A stretch of DNA of 38,646 bases from Microcaldota archaeon (GTDB taxonomy: Archaea > Micrarchaeota > Micrarchaeia > Micrarchaeales > CABMGC01): contig JAKATZ010000028.1 in the NCBI GenBank assembly GCA_021827925.1, positions 1 to 38,646 of the forward strand, in the 5' to 3' direction. Positions 26,623 through 34,944 of the stretch are shown piece by piece; within the stretch, counting starts at the first letter, position 1; every line of letters begins with the position of its first letter. The notes under the pieces were generated by a model. It saw only the letters and a program-made list of their open reading frames with translations. It searched no databases and was not told where the DNA came from. A program made the translations under genes and the position numbers.

Positions 26623-27930
26623 TTAGGATCCAGAGACGCGCATCAGCTTCTTGCCGCTACCGTTGCCCTGTGTTCCTTGCCTTCTTGTCTGAACATCTCC
26701 AGTGCCACTGCCCCTGAGCAAGCTCTTAGCGTCAGGTATCTCTATACCGCCGGCCCTGTACTCGGGCGCCCTCCTCCTTCCTACGCTCACATAATTCCTG
26801 TTGAATGCATCCCTGAACATCCTATCCTGTTCCTCCCTTGTGGCCGCTGCGCCACCTATATTTGCGATAGCCTTCCTTACCTCTGCAAGTGAAGCAGCGG
26901 CATTTGCGACAACGAACGGAATGGTACCCGATGCAAATATGATCCCTACTTCCTTCGCGTCCCTGCTTACCTTATACTTTCCCGGCGTGCTTTTTGAGCT
27001 GTATGAACTGGGAACGAGGATCAGCGGCGCAGCGCCTCCCTTCTCTTGCAGTATCACATGTGCATCCGCGAATACGCCGAGCAGGTGCTTCGGCAGGCCG
27101 TGAGATCCGTAGCCTATTACGACTATGGCATCCGCCCCTCCTTCCACTGCTCCCTTCAATGCGCCTGCCACTATCTCCGGGGTGTATGAGGTGTCAAGCC
27201 TCATCACGAATATCCTGTAGTCATCGACGCTTGTGTCGAGGTAGGGTGTTTCCTTCCTTGAGCCTATTGCGCGTTCGGTGTACCTGATCTCGAAAGTTAC
27301 CCTTCCATTGTTAACCGTAGCTACCAGTCCATCTGGATCTATGAACGTTATGTGCTCCCTGTCTTTTCCGTTTATCTCAATAGTGAACTTTTCCTCGCTT
27401 ACCATTGCTCCATCGAGAACCCTGCCTCCGAAGACACAAAATATGCCCCCTTTTGAGTCCATATGCCGCACTTGCAGTGCGAATGCTATTGCATCTGCAA
27501 GATTAGATGCAGCATCAGAATCGGCATTCTCAATAGGGTAAGTGGCCCCGGTGAACACCACAGGGATGCTCGGATTTCTTACCATGAAAGAGAGCCTTGA
27601 GAGTGTTTCTGCCATTGTGTCTGTGCCATGCGTCACTACTATCGCATCGTATTTAGCCCCTGTCATGTGCGAGAATACTGCCTGCGCGATGCGCTTTTGC
27701 TTTTCTGAGTCCATGTCCGTGCTGTCTTCGTTCATCAGATGCATGGTCTCTATATTCAGCTGACTTCTGCTGAAGCCGTATACCCCCAACTTTCTCAACG
27801 CCTTCTGTACAACCCTATCGTTGGTTCCTTCAACCGGCTTCATGCCGTCTCCAGAGCTCGCGCTGCCTATAGTGCCCCCTGTAGTCAGAATCAATAAGTT
27901 ATAGCGCCTTCCTTCAGAATCCACTTCCAT
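26623..27930 (-). CDS. L-asparaginase / GatD-like amidohydrolase with a Gly/Arg-rich tail
   Basis: LTTGGTIGSASSGDG and VTHGTDTMAETLS catalytic threonine motifs; lacks an obvious GatD-type N-terminal extension. Confidence 0.88.
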   Translation of the reverse strand: MEVDSEGRRYNLLILTTGGTIGSASSGDGMKPVEGTNDRVVQKALRKLGVYGFSRSQLNIETMHLMNEDSTDMDSEKQKRIAQAVFSHMTGAKYDAIVVTHGTDTMAETLSRLSFMVRNPSIPVVFTGATYPIENADSDAASNLADAIAFALQVRHMDSKGGIFCVFGGRVLDGAMVSEEKFTIEINGKDREHITFIDPDGLVATVNNGRVTFEIRYTERAIGSRKETPYLDTSVDDYRIFVMRLDTSYTPEIVAGALKGAVEGGADAIVVIGYGSHGLPKHLLGVFADAHVILQEKGGAAPLILVPSSYSSKSTPGKYKVSRDAKEVGIIFASGTIPFVVANAAASLAEVRKAIANIGGAAATREEQDRMFRDAFNRNYVSVGRRRAPEYRAGGIEIPDAKSLLRGSGTGDVQTRRQGTQGNGSGKKLMRVSGS

Positions 27931-28010
27931 TACCTTGGAAGAAATAAGCTGACTGTACTAGCGCATAACTAATATATAACATTTGTGTATTGCCAAACAA
28001 AACGTTCCTC

Positions 28011-28043
28011 CTCACGAGAGGGCTTTGAAGCCCCTCTCCTGAG
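28011..28043. repeat. long imperfect hairpin CTCA-c-GAGAGGGCTT-tg-AAGCcCCTCTC-c-TGAG
   Basis: Inverted repeat read directly in the divergent intergenic region. Confidence 0.6.
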
Positions 28044-28225
28044 AAGATCCCCACATCCCACTGCCGCTTTCATACCCCATGTATGCCGATTCATCTATGC
28101 AATGGATACTTTCGCATCCGCTATAACTAATGTCCGAGCCTGTATAAATATCCTTGCATTAAAAATATAGATTTCTTGCAAATGCACTACCAATCTTTTT
28201 ATATTTTACTGCATAAATTACAATA

Positions 28226-28657
28226 ATGGACGAATTTGATGAAGAATTAATAGCGAACGTGGATAGCGGAACGATAAAGTACACCAGCCTGGCAAAGAAG
28301 ATGAACGCTCCACTCTCTACCGTCCATTTCCGCATAAAGCGGCTCGAACGGGAGAAGATTATAAAGAACTACAAGGGGGAGATAGACTGGAAGAAGGCAG
28401 GCTTCTCCCTGATGGCATTCGTCATGGTCAGTGTTGATATAAACCTGCTCAAGAGTCTTAATCGCACCCAGGACACGCTACTTAAAGAACTCCTCGATAT
28501 AATGTACGTAAGGGAGGGATTCGTTACCACAAGCGACGCGGACATGATACTGAAGGTGATAGCGAAGGACACCACGCACTTCAAGGAGATACTCCTTGAT
28601 TACATACACTCAAAGGCAGGCATCATCAACACGAAAACGATGATAGTGCTGGGCTGA
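28226..28657 (+). CDS. Lrp/AsnC-family transcriptional regulator
   Basis: N-terminal HTH (YTSLAKKMNAPLSTVHFRIKRLEREKIIKNYKGEID) plus RAM-like C-terminal domain. Confidence 0.85.
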   Translation: MDEFDEELIANVDSGTIKYTSLAKKMNAPLSTVHFRIKRLEREKIIKNYKGEIDWKKAGFSLMAFVMVSVDINLLKSLNRTQDTLLKELLDIMYVREGFVTTSDADMILKVIAKDTTHFKEILLDYIHSKAGIINTKTMIVLG

Positions 28658-28679
28658 TCGCACAACATCGGCGAGCATC

Positions 28680-29246
28680 ATGGATGAAGACCTGCTAAAA
28701 AAATATAACGACCTATACCTCTCGGTTATAATGCGGTACCGTGACTACATAGAGGAGAATGAGAATCTTTACGTTGCCGAGCTTCCGGGGCTGGTTACGC
28801 CTGAAGATGATGCGGTGGTCTCCTTTGCCGAGGGAATAAAGGGGAGCTCCTATTCCTATGACACCGACTTTGCCAGTGCAGCCGTTTCGGCGCGCAGGTA
28901 CGTTGATTCATTAAGCACGATCTCGCTGCCGATCCAGTTCTGGCAGAGGACATCAGAGACAATGCGCAATGCCGCAGGCGATGCCTTCGACAAGGCCGTG
29001 CTCCTGTGCAGCATACTTATAGCGCTAGGAAATACCTCTTCCCGAGTACTGGTGCTCACAAGGGAAGCAGAGCGGAGCATAGCTGTATACTTCGAGCACG
29101 CTGGGCTTACGACGTACATTGATATTGAGAAAGGCATTCGCGTATTCGACAGCAAAGAGTCCATGCTGCGCGAGGCGATGGGAAGAACTGGTTCAGAGTC
29201 CACCGCCTATGAGTTCAACGACAGGATGTATGCGGATATAACCTGA
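28680..29246 (+). CDS. transglutaminase-like-fold protein, probable non-catalytic
   Basis: GDAFDKAVLLCSILIALGNTSSRVLVLTRE resembles the TGase core G(D)C..(D).A.LL..LL.ALG…RV, with the Cys replaced by Ala. Confidence 0.4.
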   Translation: MDEDLLKKYNDLYLSVIMRYRDYIEENENLYVAELPGLVTPEDDAVVSFAEGIKGSSYSYDTDFASAAVSARRYVDSLSTISLPIQFWQRTSETMRNAAGDAFDKAVLLCSILIALGNTSSRVLVLTREAERSIAVYFEHAGLTTYIDIEKGIRVFDSKESMLREAMGRTGSESTAYEFNDRMYADIT

Positions 29247-29251
29247 TCCGG

Positions 29252-29368
29252 CTACCTTCTTACTCTCTTAAGCCTTTTCCTGTGTGCCTTCTTAAGCTTG
29301 GAATTCTTAGTCTTCCTCCTATAATCCTTACCTACCTTCCTGTGTTTTTTGCTCACGGTCTTCTGCAT
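29252..29368 (-). CDS. 38-aa highly basic protein MQKTVSKKHRKVGKDYRRKTKNSKLKKAHRKRLKRVRR
   Basis: Not in the ORF track; 20 of 38 residues are K/R; 19 nt downstream of the fen1 stop on the same strand. Confidence 0.6.
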   Translation of the reverse strand: MQKTVSKKHRKVGKDYRRKTKNSKLKKAHRKRLKRVRR

Positions 29369-29387
29369 CTTAACCACGTTATCCTCT

Positions 29388-30446
29388 CTACATCCAACTA
29401 TTTATACCTTTTTGGCCTTTTTTCTCCTCCGATCCCAGAAGTCTGTCTATAAATTTCCCAATTCTCTCCTCGGAAAAGCCGTGTTCCCCGCACATAAAGC
29501 TGATTATCCTTTCTCTGTCGGGTCTGGCATCTCCTACAATGGCGCTGAACTCCTCCTGTGACATCTTTCTCACTTCCGGCTTTTCGAACACTGCCATGAC
29601 TTCTTCAGGATCCGCATCGAATTCTGCCCCGTATTTTTCCCTAACAAAGCTAACGACTCCACTGAGCGTTCTGTGTTCCCTCACTATCCTGAGCGCGGTC
29701 TTAGGACCCACCTTGTCTATTCCTCTGTTGAAGTCCGTGCCTACCAGCATGCCCATTGCTATGAGCTGTTCTCTGTTAATGCCAAGATTATCAAAGAACC
29801 TGTTCATGAATATCCTCTCAAGCTCTATCTCCACATAAGTGTTCTTCCTCGGCAGCTTCCGCCTGCCAGTGAGTGTCAGGTTCCTTATTATGACATCGGA
29901 GCCGAAGAGCAGCAGATCGTAGTCCTGGCTGGCCGCTGCGTATGTAAGCCCGGCGTTGGTCATGCTTGCCGCCTGAGCCTCCCCCTCGCTCGGAGCCTGT
30001 ATGAATGGAACTCCCATGTGTGAGAGCAGCTCCTTGGAGCTCTCGACTATCTCCCTGTTTATTCTTGTGCTCGCCATCGCGTGAATCCTGGCTTCCTCGA
30101 GAAGTCCCTTTTCCCTAGCGCTCGCCCATTCCTCAAGGGCGTCGTTCCTGCGCTTTATCCTGGCTTCTATGGTCCTCTGCTTCAGGTGCGGTGGTATCCC
30201 GTCGAAAACGAAGACAGGACGTATGTCGTATTCCCTGAGGTTTATCACCCTGTAGAAAATTCCTGAGAGGTGACTCGTCACCCTTCCTTTGAGATCCGTG
30301 AGCGGAGTTCCATCTGGTTGCCTTATGATTGAGAGAAACTGGTATATTGTGTTGTATGCGTCTACCGCTATCGTCCTTCCAGAAAGCTCCTCGAACGCTA
30401 TCCTCTCCTTGACTTCCGAAACAAAGCTTCCTAGGTCAACCGCCAG
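29388..30446 (-). CDS. fen: flap endonuclease FEN1 (XPG family)
   Basis: VDLGSFV…TIAVDAYNTIYQFL…VFVFDGIPP…FIQAPSEGEAQAASM…AASQDYDLLLFG…GTDFN; likely CTG start at 30446 (track GTG at 30494). Confidence 0.93.
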   Translation of the reverse strand: MAVDLGSFVSEVKERIAFEELSGRTIAVDAYNTIYQFLSIIRQPDGTPLTDLKGRVTSHLSGIFYRVINLREYDIRPVFVFDGIPPHLKQRTIEARIKRRNDALEEWASAREKGLLEEARIHAMASTRINREIVESSKELLSHMGVPFIQAPSEGEAQAASMTNAGLTYAAASQDYDLLLFGSDVIIRNLTLTGRRKLPRKNTYVEIELERIFMNRFFDNLGINREQLIAMGMLVGTDFNRGIDKVGPKTALRIVREHRTLSGVVSFVREKYGAEFDADPEEVMAVFEKPEVRKMSQEEFSAIVGDARPDRERIISFMCGEHGFSEERIGKFIDRLLGSEEKKGQKGINSWM

Positions 30447-30450
30447 AGAA

Positions 30451-30915
30451 TCACCTCCCGTTCTCCTTTTTCTTCTGCACTGCAGCGTCACCAAGCGTTA
30501 TGGGCTCTTCTTTGCCGTGCATCTCTGCATTCGCCTTCTCATCGGCCTTCGAGGTCAGTTTTATTCCAAGTTCCTTCTCCAGTTTCGCTGTCAGACCTAT
30601 GCTCGGCAGCATCTTTCCGCTCTCCACCCTGTGGAGGGTGCTCTCCTTCTCGTTAAGCATCTCGGCAAGAACGTTTATGGGTATGTTCATCCTTTCCCGT
30701 GCTTTGCGTATCTCCCCTCCGTAATCCGCGATAACTTCATCCGCAGAATCAGCGCGCTTCTTTTCCCTGGTCGCCTGCGCCGGCTTGCTCTCTGATAGCT
30801 CCTGTAGCACCTTCTTCCCAGAAGCGCAACTCCTGCAGACCAGCATCTCCGCAGAGTCTATCATTATGCGATAGACAGTATCTGCCTTCTTCCCGCATAT
30901 TTCACATTCGTACAT
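30451..30915 (-). CDS. multiprotein bridging factor 1-like (zinc ribbon + HTH_3)
   Basis: MYECEICGKKADTVYRIMIDSAEMLVCRSCA ribbon; IRKARERMNIPINVLAEMLNEKESTLHRVESGKMLP HTH. Confidence 0.9.
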   Translation of the reverse strand: MYECEICGKKADTVYRIMIDSAEMLVCRSCASGKKVLQELSESKPAQATREKKRADSADEVIADYGGEIRKARERMNIPINVLAEMLNEKESTLHRVESGKMLPSIGLTAKLEKELGIKLTSKADEKANAEMHGKEEPITLGDAAVQKKKENGR

Positions 30916-31031
30916 GCAAACCCCATTCACTGCGCGTGCATACATACACGGCGCATCTAGCCGAAAGCATGGATATATATCTTAGCATTAATTTATATCC
31001 CATATGTTCAAATATCGCCGAGGAATGCCTC

Positions 31032-32507
31032 ATGGTCCAACAGGATAAGGATGTATTGAAGCTGCAGGGCATTCTGCGCGTTCCACTCACCCTAATATTT
31101 TTCATAGCATGCCTTCTGCTTCTTGTACTGCTGAGCATCAGCGGAGGGCTGATTGGCAATTACGCCATACCTCTTGCATTCGTCGCCCTCCTATTCACCG
31201 GGCTCGCCATCTCCTCAATAAACGGCTGGCCCGGAGGCCTCGGCTTCGTAATGCCACGCACCAAGAAGGGCTTGAAGATGCTTGACGGGCTCTCCAAGAA
31301 TAACACGCGGCTGTGGCGTGCAATACCTGAATTCGGTCTGGCGATGGGCTTCGGCATACTCTCCTATTTCCTTTTCAAAGGTTACGTCAGCAAGAAGGCA
31401 GTATTTGCAGGAGTCGCCGCCATACTCTTCATGCAGCTTATCGCGTTGCAGTACCAATACGCGGTGATGGGCCTTTTCAACCAGCAGATAATAGCAAAGA
31501 CTGAAGCCAGCGGGGCGGCAGTGGCTGGCAGCAACTACTACTATTACCTGGCAATTGCTCTTCTTGCCGTTTCTGTTATCGGAGGGTTCTCAGTCTTCCT
31601 CATAGGCACGCTGCTCGTATCTGCTCTTGGAACAGTGTACGGCATCATAGCATTTCTGCTGCTGCCTCACGGAGCCGCAGGCGCAAGCCTTCCTCCTCCA
31701 GGCGCAGTGCCTCTGATATTCGGGTTCATAGGCATTCCATGGTACCTCGCGCTGGCATTCCTTGCGGCGATATCCGTGGCTGTTGTAGTCCACGAGTTTC
31801 TGCACGGCATAGTCGCCAGGACAAACAGGATAAAGAACAATTACATAGGCGCCCTGTTATTCGGCATAATACCATTCGGCGCTTTTGTAGATATAGACGA
31901 GAAGAGGATACGAAAGACGGGCAAGGAAGTCCAAGACAGGGTGTCAGTGGCCGGCGTGGCCTCAAACTTCATACTTGCCATAATCTCATTTGCACTGATG
32001 ATCCCTGTGATGTATTACCTACTGCCCGTTCTCTTCGCAAGCCACGTAGTGATAGCGGCCACTGTTCCTGGCTCTCCCGCTTACAATGCCATAGCTCCAG
32101 GCTCCGTTCTGGTGAGCTGGAACGGGCATCCGATATCAAACATAAGCTCGCTTGAATCTGTGGCTTCCGCAGACAAGCCAGGGTCGATAGTGAACGTTGT
32201 GACGAGCAACGGCTCTTATTCCCTTACCGCAAACGGCACCGGAAAGATAGGCGTTTTCCTCTCTGAGAAATCCCTTCCTAAGGTTCCAGGCCCATTGCCG
32301 GACCTTGCCAGCTTCTTATACGCCCTCTTCGCATTCTCATTCCTGATCAACTTCTACCTTGCAATATTCAATCTGCTCCCTCTTCCAATGCTTGATGGAT
32401 GGCGTATATACAAGAACATGATGGGAAAGAAGAAGCTCAATGCGCTTGCCATACTCTCAGTGGTACTTTTCCTTCTGTTGCTCCTTCCTTGGGCATGGAA
32501 TCTGTGA
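31032..32507 (+). CDS. site-2 protease-family (M50) intramembrane zinc metalloprotease with PDZ-like insert
   Basis: VVVHEFLHGIVAR (HExxH) and FNLLPLPMLDGWRIY; multiple TM segments. Confidence 0.85.
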   Translation: MVQQDKDVLKLQGILRVPLTLIFFIACLLLLVLLSISGGLIGNYAIPLAFVALLFTGLAISSINGWPGGLGFVMPRTKKGLKMLDGLSKNNTRLWRAIPEFGLAMGFGILSYFLFKGYVSKKAVFAGVAAILFMQLIALQYQYAVMGLFNQQIIAKTEASGAAVAGSNYYYYLAIALLAVSVIGGFSVFLIGTLLVSALGTVYGIIAFLLLPHGAAGASLPPPGAVPLIFGFIGIPWYLALAFLAAISVAVVVHEFLHGIVARTNRIKNNYIGALLFGIIPFGAFVDIDEKRIRKTGKEVQDRVSVAGVASNFILAIISFALMIPVMYYLLPVLFASHVVIAATVPGSPAYNAIAPGSVLVSWNGHPISNISSLESVASADKPGSIVNVVTSNGSYSLTANGTGKIGVFLSEKSLPKVPGPLPDLASFLYALFAFSFLINFYLAIFNLLPLPMLDGWRIYKNMMGKKKLNALAILSVVLFLLLLLPWAWNL

Positions 32508-32592
32508 TTCACGCACCGCCGTGCAGAAAAGCTTTTAAACGGCGCGCCAACAAACTGAAATAAATATAAATGATGAGGAGTAAAACGGTCTC

Positions 32593-34386
32593 ATGGATGC
32601 GAAAAACGTAGGGTATATTCTTGCAGGCGTCCTGATTGGCGCCATCATTGTCTTCATGCTTGTCAGTCCGGCATCATTTTTCAAGGGAGGTGGCTCATCG
32701 AAGTTTCTTGCGGAGCTGCCGCTGAACAGATCAGTCGCGGCAGGCCAGATTTATGGCAGTATCAGCGCAGCTTCGGCTCAACCTTCTCTCAATGTCACCT
32801 ATTCCGGATATATCAAAAGCTCCGACAGTTCCGGAGATATCATTACCACTACCCTGATGAACGCAAGCGCAGCGCTGGTAAGGTACGAGAACTCATCAAT
32901 GGTGCTTTTTTCAGTACTGGTGCCGCAGTCGTCGGCATACTCTACGTCACCTGCTTATCAGTCCTCCTACACCGAGGTAAGTAGCGAAATCGTGTACAAC
33001 GGAAGCTCAAGATTCTTCTGTAGCCCTCAGCTCAATGCCTTGGGTTACCCTCAAAACAGCACCTACCCTTGCATAACCCAGGAAGAGTACGGCATACTGC
33101 TGAATACGACCTACAACAACACCGTAGATTCCTTCGCCCTACTGCAGGGCAAGAATATCAGCGTGACAATAAGATCCGCAAAGACGTATGATTACGGCAA
33201 TTACTCCTGCATACTGCTAAATGGCACATTCTCAGGCATCGCTCCAGCCAGTTACGTACAGTATCTGGATCCGAGTTATTATGGCAACGGCGAATCCCCT
33301 CCGGAAATGTCCGGCACATTCGGCACCTGCCTCTCCAAAAGCTATCTCGTGCCATTGTACCTTAACGTCAATGCAAGAATTACCTACGCTGGTCCTTCCG
33401 GATTCTCTTCTTCCGGAGCAGCTGATGTTTACCTTCATCTAAATGAAAGTTCGATAGGCAGCGCTTACACTGCAGAATCTACCTCTCTTCCGGGAACGGT
33501 GATGAACCTTAGCGATATCCTGGTGGGATACTGCTCCTCCCCCTACTATTACACGACGTGGCTCAGCCAGTCGCTATCCTGTTTTTCAAGCGCGCTTGTA
33601 ATGAACGCAACGGGATTTCTTGCTCTGAACGCGACAAACTCCGGAGCATCATCCAGTCAGGGTAATGTTGATCTGCTCGGCCTTGCATGCATTCCGTATA
33701 CCTTTGGGCAGTACAACACACTGTTGCCTTCGAATTTTAAGCAGCCTTCTCCTGCCAGCTTTACTCCTGTGAACATAAGCGTAAGCCTATCTCCCTATTA
33801 CTATAACGGCACGCCTATAGTCTTCCAGTGCCCCATCAGCAGTCGGAAACTCGGCAGCGAGTTCAATGGATCTCTGTGGGCCTACTACAAATATGGGAAT
33901 TCAACATCTGTTGCAGAGCTCGGTACCGTAAATGCCTACCTCACCACGCGAAACCCCGTTGGGGAGAATATGAACACCGGAGAGGTAACGCAGCTTCCTA
34001 AAAAACTACCGCAGGATCAGGAAATAACCCTCTCTACTCTAGCCAACCCTGGCTATTCAGCATCAAGCAACATTTACCTTTTTGTCGATACGTATCCTGG
34101 CAGTTTTATCAATGGCCAGTTCTACAACGCTTCCTCAGTCTCAGGATACCTGAGTTCCTTCTCGTACTATTCCAATTTTGAAGGAAGGCACGTGGTTTAC
34201 ATTGCAATAGAGCCATACGTTGGTTTTGGCACAGGACAGTACTATGCGCCATACAATTACAGCGGGGATGTGTATCTTGGTAATGCTGCAACTCCTTTCA
34301 GCGGGATCAATGCCACGCGCATGCTCCGGCTCATAATAATCAACGGCACAGTGACAAATTCATCGACAGTGCCGATACCCGGATGA
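32593..34386 (+). CDS. large sequon-rich secreted/membrane-anchored surface protein, 597 aa
   Basis: N-terminal TM (VGYILAGVLIGAIIVFMLVS), Ser/Tyr/Asn-rich ectodomain with many N-x-S/T sequons and several cysteines. Confidence 0.6.
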   Translation: MDAKNVGYILAGVLIGAIIVFMLVSPASFFKGGGSSKFLAELPLNRSVAAGQIYGSISAASAQPSLNVTYSGYIKSSDSSGDIITTTLMNASAALVRYENSSMVLFSVLVPQSSAYSTSPAYQSSYTEVSSEIVYNGSSRFFCSPQLNALGYPQNSTYPCITQEEYGILLNTTYNNTVDSFALLQGKNISVTIRSAKTYDYGNYSCILLNGTFSGIAPASYVQYLDPSYYGNGESPPEMSGTFGTCLSKSYLVPLYLNVNARITYAGPSGFSSSGAADVYLHLNESSIGSAYTAESTSLPGTVMNLSDILVGYCSSPYYYTTWLSQSLSCFSSALVMNATGFLALNATNSGASSSQGNVDLLGLACIPYTFGQYNTLLPSNFKQPSPASFTPVNISVSLSPYYYNGTPIVFQCPISSRKLGSEFNGSLWAYYKYGNSTSVAELGTVNAYLTTRNPVGENMNTGEVTQLPKKLPQDQEITLSTLANPGYSASSNIYLFVDTYPGSFINGQFYNASSVSGYLSSFSYYSNFEGRHVVYIAIEPYVGFGTGQYYAPYNYSGDVYLGNAATPFSGINATRMLRLIIINGTVTNSSTVPIPG

Positions 34387-34428
34387 TAAAAAGCGCGTTA
34401 GAGGTTTTCTTTCCTAAGCATATGTCCT

Positions 34429-34944
34429 TTACCATGGCACCTTCTTTATTTTTGCCTTGTACGCCGCCATGTTGGTTGCCTTGTGCAGCACTCCAGTGAG
34501 TACGAATATGAAGAGCAGGCCATACACGTTAGGCATGATTCCAAGCGGCGCAGCGAACAGCAGCGCCATGACTAGGAAAAGGTACTGATCAAGTACGAGG
34601 CTCTTCGCGCCCTCCTTCCTTCCTAGCCTCCTTTTAATGAAGCTACCGGTAATATCTCCGGCGTGCGTCCCAAGGCTGAGCATTATCCCTACCGCAAGCA
34701 TGTAACCAAGAAAGAACGATTCAATATAAGCGACAAGGAATCCAGCAAGCAGCCCTGCGACTGTTCCCTTTATTGTCTTATGGCTTCCGAGTATCGGCTT
34801 TCTGCGCAATTTCCTGCCCATATCCAGGGGAGCGCCACCGCCGAATATTACCGGCGCCCCGTTTGCGACATACGCCGGAAGTATGTAAACTATCGGAAAT
34901 ACTATTACCGTGTAAATGTCAATGCCCAACGGAACTACCCTCAC
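34429..34944 (-). CDS. carS: CDP-archaeol synthase
   Basis: YILPAYVANGAPVIFGGGAPLDMGRKL…KPILGSHKTIKGTVAGL…GDITGSFIKRRLGRKEGAKSLVLDQ. Confidence 0.92.
   Translation of the reverse strand: MRVVPLGIDIYTVIVFPIVYILPAYVANGAPVIFGGGAPLDMGRKLRRKPILGSHKTIKGTVAGLLAGFLVAYIESFFLGYMLAVGIMLSLGTHAGDITGSFIKRRLGRKEGAKSLVLDQYLFLVMALLFAAPLGIMPNVYGLLFIFVLTGVLHKATNMAAYKAKIKKVPW

Noticed and set aside
26623-27930. Bona fide archaeal GatD
   Set aside because: Sequence begins directly with the asparaginase catalytic core, without the GatD N-terminal domain, and no gatE is adjacent; kept as asparaginase/GatD-like
27985-28170. 61-aa ORF across the divergent intergenic hairpin
   Set aside because: Composition is non-protein-like and it spans the inverted repeat; better explained as regulatory or RNA sequence
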